In this document: positions 36,421-44,980 of the stretch, piece after piece | How positions within the stretch are numbered: position 1 is the stretch's first letter | Layout: each line of letters starts with the position of its first letter | From: Myxococcota bacterium | GTDB lineage: Bacteria; Myxococcota_A; UBA796; JAJRTE01 | Assembly: GCA_024278455.1 (NCBI GenBank) | Contig: JAJRTE010000110.1 | Span: 1-51,639 of the forward strand | DNA: 51,639 nucleotides | Reading direction: 5' to 3' | Program-made: the position numbers and the translations under genes | Notes under the pieces: generated by a model | What the model saw: the letters and a program-made list of their open reading frames with translations, nothing else | What the model was told of the DNA's origin: nothing | The model's database searches: none

Positions 36421-38259
36421 CTACCCTAGCTTCTCGAGCACATACACGCGCACGTCGTCGCGAAGGCGGTGGGCGTCGGCAACGAGGCCGTCGAGCGTGG
36501 CGGAGAGGGAGTCGCGAAACGCCTCGTCCTCGATAGAAGGCAAGTTGATCTTCACGTTGTAGACGGCGGACTCGACCCCGGCGGCGGCCATGAGCGCCCC
36601 GACTCCAGCGTCGGTCACCGAGGCAGCATTTCCCTTGCGCGCTACTTCCCCGGCCAGCTCGAGAGCCTCGAAACAGGCTCGAGCGGTCTCGAGGGGCACC
36701 TGGGAAGCCTCCTTGTAGCCCTGCTGGATGGCCTCGTGCCTGGCCTCGCGCTCGGCAGCCGTCCCTTGAGGCATGCGCATGGCTTCGAGCACCGCGTTGA
36801 AGGCGTCGGTGTCCGTATCCACGGATCTGACGAGACGGTCCTTCACGCGCTGGGCACGGGCGGCCAGGCGGTCGAGGTCCTTCCACACCCCCTCGTAACC
36901 CTCCTTGCCCACGGTCAGATTGGCCACCATCGACGCGAGTGCTGCCCCGAGAGCACCGGCGAGCGCGGCGATGCTGCCGCCTCCAGGGGCAGGCGATTCG
37001 CGCGAAACCTCGTCCACGAAATCTCGAGCCGGGAGCGCCATGAGGCACTCATCGGGACGCTCGGGCAGGCCGAGCACCTTCTTTTCCAGGTCGAACGGGG
37101 CGACGTCATCGAGCTTCATCGACCGAATGGCGAGGCGGACCAGGTCCTGCCACGGCAGCCCGGTGGGGCCGTGGTACCGCGCCTGGTAGTACGTTCCGGC
37201 CTCGAGCAGCGCGTCGAAGGGCACCAGGCCGACGATTTCCGAACCGGTGACGACCAGCCCGCGCCTCGCGGCCAGCTCCCGGCAGGCCTCGAGGAAGACA
37301 TGCGGCGGCGTGACATGATAGTTGGTCAGGTTGACCGTTATCTGCGCACAGCCATAGTCCTCGATCACCCACCCGGTCGCCTTGCAGTGCTTGAACCGGC
37401 CAGGCTTTTTTACCGGACGGCCCTCGAGGTTCGCGGCGTCCTGCCCCTGGTCCCGGAGGAATTCGCGGAAATCCATCTGGTGTTCCTGGTCATAGTGCCG
37501 GGCGAGGGCATCGAAGGAATCGGCGATGAAATCGCACGGGCCGCACGGAAAGATCCCCTTGCTCGGGTAGTAACGCACGATCTCGCCGCGGAAGTAGTCC
37601 GGCGAGATGTCGCCGGTCCGCTTGCTCCGCCCCTTCTCACGAAGCTCGAACGCGATGTCGGTCGCGAACCGCTTGTCACGCGTGTTCAGGTTGACGTTGT
37701 AGGCGATGAGGAATTCCCGGGCGCCAATGGTTACCACGCCGGTCCTGGCCACCCGGTCGTTCCACTCCGCCGGCCCGAAATCGGGCTTCCAATCGGGATC
37801 GACCAGTTTCTGCGGCAACGCCTCGTACTCCCCCTTGCGCACCCGGGCCAGGTTGCGCCGCTCCGGACTCGAGGCCGCATGCTCGTATAGGTAGACCGGG
37901 ATCCGCAGCTCCTCCCCTACCCGGCGACCCAGGGTTCGGGCCAAATCGACACAGGTATCCATGGTCACACCGCTGACCGGCACGAATGGACACACGTCCA
38001 CCGCCCCGTGCCGCGGATGAGCGCCGTGATGCCGCCGCATGTCAATCAGGTCCCCGGCCTTCCGGATGAGCTGAAACGCTGCCTCGACAGCGACCTCCGG
38101 TGGAGCGACGAAGGTCAACACGGTCCGGTTCGTATCCGCGCCCGGGTCCACGTCGAGGACTCGAGCACCGGCCACGCCGGACACGGCAGCTACCAAGGTA
38201 TCGATGACTCGACGATCCCGCCCCTCGCTGAAATTCGGCACACACTCGACCAGCTTCAC
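36421..38259 (-). CDS. ftcD: Bifunctional glutamate formimidoyltransferase / formimidoyl-THF cyclodeaminase
   Basis: A 612-residue protein. Residues 1 to about 400 are the formimidoyltransferase: LVECVPNFSEGRD, the catalytic His81 in HHGAHPRHGAVDVCPFVPV, GAREFLIAYNVNLNT. Residues from about 413 are the cyclodeaminase: FVDEVSRESPAPGGGSIAALAGALGAALASMVANL. It takes the formimino group from formiminoglutamate (histidine degradation) to tetrahydrofolate and then releases ammonia. A linker segment near residues 225-290 contains a CGPC pair. Fusion of the two enzymes is as in mammals and some bacteria. No hut genes are in the window. Confidence 0.93.
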   Translation of the reverse strand: MKLVECVPNFSEGRDRRVIDTLVAAVSGVAGARVLDVDPGADTNRTVLTFVAPPEVAVEAAFQLIRKAGDLIDMRRHHGAHPRHGAVDVCPFVPVSGVTMDTCVDLARTLGRRVGEELRIPVYLYEHAASSPERRNLARVRKGEYEALPQKLVDPDWKPDFGPAEWNDRVARTGVVTIGAREFLIAYNVNLNTRDKRFATDIAFELREKGRSKRTGDISPDYFRGEIVRYYPSKGIFPCGPCDFIADSFDALARHYDQEHQMDFREFLRDQGQDAANLEGRPVKKPGRFKHCKATGWVIEDYGCAQITVNLTNYHVTPPHVFLEACRELAARRGLVVTGSEIVGLVPFDALLEAGTYYQARYHGPTGLPWQDLVRLAIRSMKLDDVAPFDLEKKVLGLPERPDECLMALPARDFVDEVSRESPAPGGGSIAALAGALGAALASMVANLTVGKEGYEGVWKDLDRLAARAQRVKDRLVRSVDTDTDAFNAVLEAMRMPQGTAAEREARHEAIQQGYKEASQVPLETARACFEALELAGEVARKGNAASVTDAGVGALMAAAGVESAVYNVKINLPSIEDEAFRDSLSATLDGLVADAHRLRDDVRVYVLEKLG

Positions 38260-38598
38260 TCCACACCTCCACTTCTATGACGTGGCCTCCGACTCGTTGG
38301 CAGTTTATCATGGTACCGAGGAATCGCTCGAGGCAAGTGGTACCCCGAATGCCCGCGACGGTCAAGGACAAACACCGACCACCCTCCCGCACTCGTACCG
38401 TAGTACGGGACAATTACCGCCCGGGTACAAGAAAGGGCCGGAACAGCGCACACGGGACACCCCGGCGCGATAGACATGCGGCGGTACCGGCAAACGGCAG
38501 GTGCTTCGTTGCCGCCGAGTCGAGTTCGGGACCACTGGCGGCACGCCAGGTTCACCATGCCCCTCACCGGCCGCGGGGGCACCGCTCCCCCGACCACC
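38260..38598. other. Intergenic region between ftcD and the SGNH hydrolase gene
   Basis: 339 bases without a supportable gene. A weak ftcD promoter is possible on the minus strand (TTGACC and TACCAC, 17 apart, 38337-38365). A short perfect inverted repeat CTGGCG-GCA-CGCCAG lies at 38535-38549 and a terminator-like hairpin at 38574-38592. Confidence 0.5.
38574..38592 (-). terminator. Hairpin just downstream of the SGNH hydrolase gene
   Basis: CGGGGG and CCCCCG pair across a 7-base loop, 6 bases beyond the stop at 38599. There is no T-run, so it is only a candidate terminator. Confidence 0.35.
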
Positions 38599-39618
38599 TC
38601 ACAGCCCCCCCCTCCTCCCTTCGCCAGGATTCCGGCCCCGGTCTCCTGCAGAGGGGCTCTCGAGGGACAGGATGGCAGCCTCGAGCTGGCCGGCGAGGAG
38701 ACGCTGCCCCTCGGCGGTCAGATGGATGTTGTCCCGGTAGGGGTCAAGCCCGGCTTTCCACGCTGCGACGAAAGCCGGTCCAAGCTGCACGATCAGCGCG
38801 CCGCGGGCTCGAGCCACCTCGGCCAACCGGGCGTGGCCGGGCATGAACGCGCCACTGAACTCCCGCACGTCGAGATGCTGAGCCACGATGACCCGGGCGC
38901 CCGCCGACCGGGCCAACACGAGGCACTGGTCGAAGGCGTCCAAGGCTTGGCGTATCGCCGATTCTGGATAGACAGGCAACGAAACCGGGTACCCTAACGT
39001 CCCGCGGACCCATCGCCATCCGGCCTCGAGGTATCTCGGCACGTAGCGGTAGAGGAGTTCGCCGAGCGCGGTCCAGGGCTTCCTGGTGGGGAAATTCCGG
39101 TGCTTCCCCGCCAGTTCGAAAGTGGGAACGTCGGCGTAGTCGTGGCTGGACACCACGAACACCACCACGTCGGCGTCAAAAAGGCCGAACCGCTCGAGGT
39201 AGGCCAGTTGATTCGGCGGCCCCCAGCTTCCCGCGGAGATGTTGCCCACGACCACCGGCCGCTCCAGCGCAACCTCGAGCAAGCCTTCGAGCAGCGTGGT
39301 GGCCAACTCGGACTGATCGGTCAGGGCGCCACCGTTCACCACGCTGTCCCCGACGACCATCACCCGGAATTCGTCCGGGGTCGCCTTGTGTTCCGGAAAT
39401 GGCTCGCTGCGCATGGAAAAGGCGTTGTAGGAGACGACCCTGCCAAACCGGTGCCAGGTCGACGACGGCCGGAAGCGGTATTCGATCGTGGGGTCGACCA
39501 CCAGGAGGGGCGGGTCGCCGAGGCCCAGGCCCCAACGGGCGACCATCTCGCCAGAGACCACGAGCGACACGACGGCCATGACCGCCGTTCCCACCTGCCT
39601 GCCGCTCCATTTCCGCAC
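38599..39618 (-). CDS. SGNH/GDSL-type hydrolase, membrane anchored
   Basis: A 339-residue protein. I chose the GTG at 39618 because AGGAG stands six bases upstream. An N-terminal hydrophobic segment (VGTAVMAVVSLVVSGEMVARWG) anchors or exports it. Block I is RVMVVGDSVVNGGAL with the nucleophile Ser, a Gly/Asn-containing block follows (VVVGNISAGSWG), and the DxxH block V is YRDNIHLTAEGQRLLAGQL near the end. Such enzymes often deacetylate or esterify envelope polysaccharides. The substrate is unknown. It is divergent from the secreted metallo-beta-lactamase gene. Confidence 0.82.
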   Translation of the reverse strand: MRKWSGRQVGTAVMAVVSLVVSGEMVARWGLGLGDPPLLVVDPTIEYRFRPSSTWHRFGRVVSYNAFSMRSEPFPEHKATPDEFRVMVVGDSVVNGGALTDQSELATTLLEGLLEVALERPVVVGNISAGSWGPPNQLAYLERFGLFDADVVVFVVSSHDYADVPTFELAGKHRNFPTRKPWTALGELLYRYVPRYLEAGWRWVRGTLGYPVSLPVYPESAIRQALDAFDQCLVLARSAGARVIVAQHLDVREFSGAFMPGHARLAEVARARGALIVQLGPAFVAAWKAGLDPYRDNIHLTAEGQRLLAGQLEAAILSLESPSAGDRGRNPGEGRRGGL

Positions 39619-39651
39619 GTTCGTCTCCTCCCGGGCGGTGCCCCGGCGTCC

Positions 39652-39681
39652 ATTCTGGTCTTCGCCCCACCATCGCGTCAA
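39652..39681 (-). promoter_or_regulatory. Possible promoter of the SGNH hydrolase gene
   Basis: On the minus strand TTGACG (5/6) and CAGAAT (4/6) are 18 bases apart, about 35 bases before the GTG start. Confidence 0.5.
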
Positions 39682-39727
39682 GGGGGACACGCCGGTCGAT
39701 GCGGGGACGCGGCAGCGATACGCACAT

Positions 39728-39756
39728 TTGACAGCAAGCCGCCCAGGCGCTATGAA
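39728..39756 (+). promoter_or_regulatory. Sigma-70 promoter of the secreted metallo-beta-lactamase gene
   Basis: A perfect TTGACA and TATGAA (4/6) are 17 bases apart, about 87 bases before the ATG at 39843. Confidence 0.65.
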
Positions 39757-39842
39757 CAGTGTAGCCACCGGCCATTCGAGAGACGTGCGGCGGCGTGCGG
39801 GACGGTCTCTCCCGGCGCGGGCGTGCGCACGGAGACCTAACG

Positions 39843-41429
39843 ATGCGTTACACGGACGTCGCCTTGCTCGCAAGCTGTTTCGCACTCCTGGGATTCGACA
39901 CCTGCACCGGAGACGACGACACGACGACACCAGGGACGACCCCGGCCCCTGGTGTCACCTCGACACCGACCCCGGCAGAGATGGACACACCGCCGGTCAC
40001 CCCGTCGCCGCCTCCATCGTCGCCGACGCCCGTTCCACCCTCCGACGCCATCCACGACATCCAGCAGGGCATGGTGCCCACCGGCACGCGGGTCCACCTC
40101 GCCCACGTGGTCGTCACCGCGCCCCCCACGCCGTGGGGCGACATGTTCGTCCAGGAACTCGAGGGCGGTCCATGGTCGGGCGTTTTCGTCAGCATCGCCG
40201 ACCCGGACGACCTGGCGCTGGCCATCGGCGACCTGGTGACCCTCGACGGCACCTACAACGAATCCTACGGCACATCGACGATATTCGTGGACAGCGGCGG
40301 CGACGTGACGCTGGTGGGCACGGTGGAACCGCCGGAACCCATCCTGGTCGCACCGGATGCCATCGCGACCGGGGGCGCCAGCGCAGAGTCCTACGAGGGT
40401 GTGCTGGTGCGTGTCACGAACGTGGACTGCGTCGACCCCAACCCCGACAGCCCGGAAGACTATGGAGAATTCACTGTCACCGGCGGCCTGCGCGTGGATG
40501 ACATGTACTTCGACTTCTACGAGCGCTTCATGCCGGAGGCCGGGGATCCCATCGACGAGATCGCAGGCGTGCTGCACTACACCTGGAGCAACTTCAAGCT
40601 CGAGCCACGGTCCGCGTTCGACATCGATCCACCCCGGGACCTCCCCGCGGATCCGTCGGGACCGGACCTGTTCGTCGTCACGTTCATCGACGTATGGCAG
40701 GGGGATTCGGCCCTCCTCGAGCTGCCCGGCGGGTACGCGGTGCTGATCGACGGGGGCGACGACGGGCACGGCAACTGGGACGTGCTCCAGGTGATGGAAA
40801 AACGGGGCATCACATCCCTCGACCTCATGGTGATGACGCACCCGCATGCCGATCACGTCGGTGGGCTCGACGAGGTCATCGAGCAGGTCGATGTCGCCGA
40901 GGTCTGGGAGAACGGAGAGACGTTGACGACTAACGCCTACGAGGATTTCGTCACGGCTCGAGAAGCCCGTGGCGTACCGGTATCCTACCCTGAGCAAGGC
41001 GACGAAACGTGGCTGGGGGACGTACACCTCGAGGTGCTCAATAGCAACGAAGGGTACCCGGGACAGAACAACGACTCCCTGGTCATCATGTTCACCTACG
41101 GCGCCGTCCGGCTGCTGACCACCGGCGACGTGGAGGACGAGGAGCAGCACGACCTGGTCAACGACTATGGCGACGCTCTCCATGCCGATGTCATCAAGGT
41201 TCCCCACCATGGTTCGCCGAACTATGACACCGAATTCATCGCCACGGTGTCGCCGGACTATGCCGTGATATCGGTGGGCGAAGGAAACGACTACAACCAT
41301 CCGTCCCAGGGCAACATCGACGCCTACCAGGCCGCAGGGGCGACGGTGTGCCGGACAGATACGTCCGGAGACATCATGGCGGTCCTGGACGGGATGCAAG
41401 TCGAATTCTTCTGCCGGAATCCCGAGTAG
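39843..41429 (+). CDS. Secreted ComEC/Rec2-type metallo-beta-lactamase protein
   Basis: A 528-residue protein. It has a signal peptide, then a Thr/Pro linker (about residues 27-65) of the kind used to hold surface proteins away from the envelope; a Cys at 21 is not in a good lipobox. Residues about 70-275 are beta-rich and OB-fold-like (GDLVTLDGTYNESYGTSTI). The C-terminal domain is the ComEC metallo-beta-lactamase: TFIDVWQGDS (Trp where most have Gly), VLIDGGDD, THPHADHVGGL with ligands His333, His335, Asp337 and His338, LLTTGDVE and IKVPHHGSPN. It is probably an extracellular phosphodiesterase or nuclease. The channel part of ComEC is absent. GGAG precedes the ATG. Confidence 0.85.
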   Translation: MRYTDVALLASCFALLGFDTCTGDDDTTTPGTTPAPGVTSTPTPAEMDTPPVTPSPPPSSPTPVPPSDAIHDIQQGMVPTGTRVHLAHVVVTAPPTPWGDMFVQELEGGPWSGVFVSIADPDDLALAIGDLVTLDGTYNESYGTSTIFVDSGGDVTLVGTVEPPEPILVAPDAIATGGASAESYEGVLVRVTNVDCVDPNPDSPEDYGEFTVTGGLRVDDMYFDFYERFMPEAGDPIDEIAGVLHYTWSNFKLEPRSAFDIDPPRDLPADPSGPDLFVVTFIDVWQGDSALLELPGGYAVLIDGGDDGHGNWDVLQVMEKRGITSLDLMVMTHPHADHVGGLDEVIEQVDVAEVWENGETLTTNAYEDFVTAREARGVPVSYPEQGDETWLGDVHLEVLNSNEGYPGQNNDSLVIMFTYGAVRLLTTGDVEDEEQHDLVNDYGDALHADVIKVPHHGSPNYDTEFIATVSPDYAVISVGEGNDYNHPSQGNIDAYQAAGATVCRTDTSGDIMAVLDGMQVEFFCRNPE

Positions 41430-41501
41430 GCATGGCGCTGGCACCACCTCGAACGGCGTGGCGCCCGTCCAACGCCATCACGAGCCAGACGCGGATTGGG
41501 G

Positions 41502-41530
41502 TTGACAGGTAGCCCCGGCTGCGGTACGTA
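41502..41530 (+). promoter_or_regulatory. Possible promoter of the MazG-like gene
   Basis: A perfect TTGACA is followed after 17 bases by TACGTA, a poor -10 (2/6). Confidence 0.3.
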
Positions 41531-41614
41531 TCGCTCGATTTCGGTGCCTGCCGGGTCCAGGAGCGGAAGCGAGCGGAACGTGACAGAACAACATTGTCGA
41601 AAGGGAGTGGCGAT

Positions 41615-41893
41615 ATGGACATCGAAAAGGTACAACGTTGGGTGAAAGAGGGTTTCGGTTCGGCGATCGACGGCTTGCCCACGGAGTATGGCGTGGCGAG
41701 GCTGCTCACCCAGGCCGGCCAGTTGGGCGAAGCGGTGTTGCACAACGGGGATGTGGGCAAGGAGCTTGCCGACGTGATGTTCGTGCTTGCAGCGCTGGCG
41801 AACAGGGCCGGTGTGGACATGAACGAGGCCATCGAGAAGCATCTGACCGGCCAGACGCCCGAAGCGTTCATGGCCCGCCTCGATCGGCGCTGA
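41615..41893 (+). CDS. MazG-like nucleotide pyrophosphohydrolase
   Basis: A 92-residue all-alpha protein with the single-domain MazG pattern: RLLTQAGQLGEAVLHNG and KELADVMFVLAALANRAGVDMNEAIEKHL, where the Glu of GEA and the ELAD motif would bind Mg. The first Glu of the usual ExxE is replaced (QAGQLGE), so metal binding may be altered. These proteins hydrolyse aberrant NTPs. The ATG at 41615 has GGGAG seven bases upstream. It converges on the adenylate cyclase gene with 19 bases between stops. Confidence 0.8.
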   Translation: MDIEKVQRWVKEGFGSAIDGLPTEYGVARLLTQAGQLGEAVLHNGDVGKELADVMFVLAALANRAGVDMNEAIEKHLTGQTPEAFMARLDRR

Positions 41894-41912
41894 CCCCGGC
41901 CACCGGGACCTG

Positions 41913-43556
41913 TCAATCGGAACGGGAACGCGCGCTCGCCGTCGTAATCAAGCCGCTGTCATCCAGCACCGCTTCCACGGGAAACACGTCCATGGGTTCG
42001 CTCTTGCCTTTCAGGTGCACCCTGGACGACGGCCCAACCTCGATCCGGTTCCCGAGAAGCGTCCGCACCACGCCAGACACGAGGACATCCGCCCCGACCG
42101 TCTTGCAGGCAGATTCGATCCTGGCCGTCGTGTTCACGGAGTCGCCGATACAGGTGTAGTCCATCCGCTGGGACGACCCCACGTTGCCGACGATGGCCTC
42201 CCCGGTATGAACGCCGATCCCGACGCGAATCGCCGGCAACCCCTCGGCCTCGAACGACTCGTTCAACTCGCGCAGGCGCTCCCGCATGCCGATGGCGGAA
42301 CGGACCGCCCGCATGGCCGACTCCTCCGGCGTCCGCTTCACCGGAGCACCGAAGATCACCATGATGGCGTCCCCGATGAACTTGTCCACCACCCCGCCGT
42401 TCTCCATGATCACCTCCACCATGGAGGTAAAGTACCGATTGAGCAGCCGGACCACCTCCTGCGGCGGCAATGACTCGGACAAGGGTGTGAAACCGCGGAT
42501 GTCCGACATCAGGATGGTCACGGTCAACAGTTCGCCGCCCAGCTCGAGCCGCCCCTGCAAGATGATGTCGGAGACCTGGCGCGCCAGGTACCGGCCGAAG
42601 GCGTCCTTGATGAGTTCCCGCTCCTCGAGCCCCGCGAGCATCTCGTTCACTGTCACGCCGAGCCTGGCGACTTCGTTGGTGCCGGCAACGGGATAGCGCC
42701 GGTGGTAGGTCTCCGGGTCGAGCGTCTTGAGCAACTCGGCCATGTCGGATATCGGTCCGGTCGCATGCCGGGCCACCAGCAGGCACCCTCCGAGGGTCAC
42801 CCCCAACCCGACCAGGGTCACGAGCACGATCCGAATCGCCAGCCACCCCAGGTCCCCGCCTTCCTGCAACATCAGCGTCGCGCCCCGGTGGGCGAGCGTC
42901 CCGGAAACCACGGCACCGACGACCGACGCGTTCACGATGACCAGTCCCATCTGGCCGCCAAGCCCCAGGGCCACGATGCCCTCGCCACGGACCGGGAGCA
43001 GTGGTTGCCGGGAAGACATGGCCCGAGATACGCGACGCATGGCGTAGTCCATGTACAGGTACGCGAATGTCGCATCGAGGAGCGCTGCGAGCAGACCGCC
43101 AATCAGCACCTGCAGGGCGAACCGCAGGCCGCTCTGCCACATCCCGAACAACGCAGCGCCCGCTGTCACGCCGAAGGCGGCCAGTCCCACCGATGCCGCC
43201 ATCAGCAGGGAGTAGTTAAGAGACCGTATCCACGCTTCGCTCGGCACGTCGTCACTCGGACGCCGAAGCCAGTCGAGAACGGGTTGTGTGAGACGCCGGT
43301 GCACCGAGTACATCACCCCGATCGATACCAGCACGCACCCCGCAAGGACACCCAGGAAAGGTCCCAACTTTTCATGGGCAATGGTCGTGGTCAGCGTGAT
43401 GTAGTACGCACCGACGGCCGCGGCGCTCGCGCCGATGGATATGGCCACCCAAAAGGTCCAGGCAAGGTAAGAGGGTCGCGGCACCGCCACGACATCAGCC
43501 CGAACCTCCGCAACCGCTTCGCCCGCTTCAGGGCCGCCCCCAAACCCCTCGCTCAT
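41913..43556 (-). CDS. Membrane class III adenylate cyclase with HAMP domain
   Basis: A 547-residue protein. About six transmembrane helices (from YLAWTFWVAISIGASAAAV to LAIRIVLVTLVGLGVTLGG), then HAMP (RHATGPISDMAELLKTL) and the catalytic domain. Metal ligands are Asp352 in SDIRGFTPLSE and Asp396 in DKFIGDAIMVIFG. The Lys before FIGD and the MDYTCIGDSVNTTARIES block favour ATP over GTP. It makes cAMP in response to a membrane or HAMP-transmitted signal. Its ATG overlaps the stop of the PcrB-like gene by 4 bp, so the two proteins are made together, an unusual pairing. Confidence 0.92.
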   Translation of the reverse strand: MSEGFGGGPEAGEAVAEVRADVVAVPRPSYLAWTFWVAISIGASAAAVGAYYITLTTTIAHEKLGPFLGVLAGCVLVSIGVMYSVHRRLTQPVLDWLRRPSDDVPSEAWIRSLNYSLLMAASVGLAAFGVTAGAALFGMWQSGLRFALQVLIGGLLAALLDATFAYLYMDYAMRRVSRAMSSRQPLLPVRGEGIVALGLGGQMGLVIVNASVVGAVVSGTLAHRGATLMLQEGGDLGWLAIRIVLVTLVGLGVTLGGCLLVARHATGPISDMAELLKTLDPETYHRRYPVAGTNEVARLGVTVNEMLAGLEERELIKDAFGRYLARQVSDIILQGRLELGGELLTVTILMSDIRGFTPLSESLPPQEVVRLLNRYFTSMVEVIMENGGVVDKFIGDAIMVIFGAPVKRTPEESAMRAVRSAIGMRERLRELNESFEAEGLPAIRVGIGVHTGEAIVGNVGSSQRMDYTCIGDSVNTTARIESACKTVGADVLVSGVVRTLLGNRIEVGPSSRVHLKGKSEPMDVFPVEAVLDDSGLITTASARSRSD

Positions 43557-44242
43557 GCGTCCCTCAACAACTTCCGGTGGAAATCCGCCGCCAACGCCAG
43601 GGGATCGCGAGCCTCCTCGTAGATGTCGCTCGGCGTGATCACCACGTCCGTCCCCAACTCCGCTGCACGAACCGCGCTGAACGGCGTGAACTCGTCCGAC
43701 ACCACGAGCTTCATCCCCTCGAGGCGTTTCAACATGCGAATGACCTGCTCGCTGATGTCCAGGTCCGGATCCTCGTAGTCCAGGGCCAGGTAGGGATAAT
43801 TCAGCATTCTCGCGTAGTTGGCATAGGCATAGATGAGCTTCGGCTGCCGGATGAGAAACGCGTCGAAATACCATCGTGCCGTCGAGTTGCCCATGATGAA
43901 GTAGGCGACAGGAACGTAGTCGATCCCCTTCGTGGCGATGTTCAACGCCGTCGCGATGGACCCGGAGCCGAACGGCCGCGCGAAATGGGAATTGGAGTTC
44001 ATCACGTCCGGCAAGATAACCACGTCGGCAGCATCCGTCACGCTGTCCGGGCCGGCCGGATAGAGCACGACGGTCAGGTCCGTCCGGGACTTCACTTCCC
44101 GCGCCAACCCTGCCAGGTCCGACGCACCCGTCCCACCGAGAAGCACCTGCCGGTAGCCAATCTTCTCGAGTTCCTCGTAGAACGCCACGTCCGAGAACTT
44201 CTCGGGATCCAACAGCGGTAGATATCGCTCGAACGCAAACAT
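43553..44242 (-). CDS. PcrB / geranylgeranylglyceryl-phosphate synthase-like TIM-barrel protein, divergent
   Basis: A 229-residue protein of PcrB/GGGPS length. The order of elements fits this family: LDPEK (11-15), LLGGTGASD (35-42), TVVLYPAGPDSVTDAADVVILPDVMNSNS (57-85), VAYFIMGNS (112-120), YAYANYARMLNYPYLALDYEDP (138-159). Where typical members carry YLEYSG, GGGI and VVGN to hold glycerol-1-phosphate, this one has LALDYEDP, VVSDEF and VITPS. It is therefore probably a family member with changed substrate or a sensory role. The ATG at 44242 has a strong GAGGAGGAG site. It is co-translated with the adenylate cyclase. Confidence 0.65.
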   Translation of the reverse strand: MFAFERYLPLLDPEKFSDVAFYEELEKIGYRQVLLGGTGASDLAGLAREVKSRTDLTVVLYPAGPDSVTDAADVVILPDVMNSNSHFARPFGSGSIATALNIATKGIDYVPVAYFIMGNSTARWYFDAFLIRQPKLIYAYANYARMLNYPYLALDYEDPDLDISEQVIRMLKRLEGMKLVVSDEFTPFSAVRAAELGTDVVITPSDIYEEARDPLALAADFHRKLLRDA

Positions 44243-44599
44243 CGCTCCTCCTCGTTCGCCTCGCCTCCACCAGCCACAATCGGCCCACCACCGGATGCCG
44301 CCAGCGAAATGCACGGCGACCCGTGGCAGCCACCGACCCCTCCTACCCTACTACCGAAGCCCGAAGGCAGCAAGCACTAACGCCCCGTTCGCCGGGCATG
44401 CCGCCCGCCTCCAGCGTCGATGGACCATCCTACCAGGAGGTTCGCGACATGTATTTTCTTACCGGCGTATTTTTTTATGAAAAACAGCTAAAGACATTTG
44501 CTCTTCTGCCGGTCATCGGCAAACCTGAATACAGAACAGGCATCATGACACACGACATTGCCGGTCGTTCACGAACAGGTTCCAACCAGGAGGTACACC
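44243..44599. other. Divergent intergenic region with an AT-rich patch
   Basis: 357 bases. Bases 44450-44500 are strikingly AT-rich for this genome, with a run of seven T. A small imperfect hairpin TGCCG-GTCAT-CGGCA lies near 44507-44520. I find no well-formed promoter for the lipoprotein gene, and only the doubtful small frame listed next. Confidence 0.5.
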
Positions 44600-44664
44600 A
44601 TGTCGTCTGCTCGCTTTGCCATCGTCATCATTGTCGCGGCTGCCTTTGGTATCGGGGGGTGTGA
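44449..44664 (+). CDS. Doubtful small ORF preceded by a strong ribosome site
   Basis: The ATG at 44449 follows AGGAGG with a 7-base spacer, in a context (ACCAGGAGGT...) almost the same as that of the lipoprotein gene 150 bases later. The 71-codon frame (MYFLTGVFFYEKQLKTFALL...) overlaps the start of that gene in another frame and resembles nothing I recognise. It could be a translated leader or chance. Confidence 0.2.
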   Translation: MYFLTGVFFYEKQLKTFALLPVIGKPEYRTGIMTHDIAGRSRTGSNQEVHHVVCSLCHRHHCRGCLWYRGV

Positions 44665-44980
44665 AGATCTGGAGAGCATGGAGCAGTGCTACGACACGCT
44701 CGAGGCGATGCAATCCACGGTGCGGGACGTGCTGCTTGCCGGGGAAGGGTGCATGAACGATGCGGAATGTGTCATGTACGACCCTTCGAACAGTTGCTAC
44801 GGCGCCTGCCCTGTGGCGATCAACATGCGGGACATAAGCTGGATCAACATGACTATCGAAGAGGCGGAGAAGGTGTACTGCGAGGACTTTTCCACGATGT
44901 GCTGGTATGATGAGCCGGAGAGTTGCCCGGCGGTCAGGCCGGTGTGCGAGATGGGCCGGTGCACGGTGGAACCGTTCTGA
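44600..44980 (+). CDS. Small cysteine-rich lipoprotein
   Basis: A 126-residue protein. The ATG has an ideal AGGAGGT ribosome site. The signal peptide MSSARFAIVIIVAAAFGIGGC has a good lipobox (GIGGC). The mature part holds nine further Cys, in a pattern (EGCMNDAECVMYDPSNSCYGACP, CEDFSTMCWYDEPESCPAVRPVCEMGRC) that suggests four disulfides. Similar Cys-rich lipoproteins with the tail P-x-C-x-x-G-x-C are common in Myxococcota-type genomes and have no known function. Confidence 0.75.
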   Translation: MSSARFAIVIIVAAAFGIGGCEDLESMEQCYDTLEAMQSTVRDVLLAGEGCMNDAECVMYDPSNSCYGACPVAINMRDISWINMTIEEAEKVYCEDFSTMCWYDEPESCPAVRPVCEMGRCTVEPF

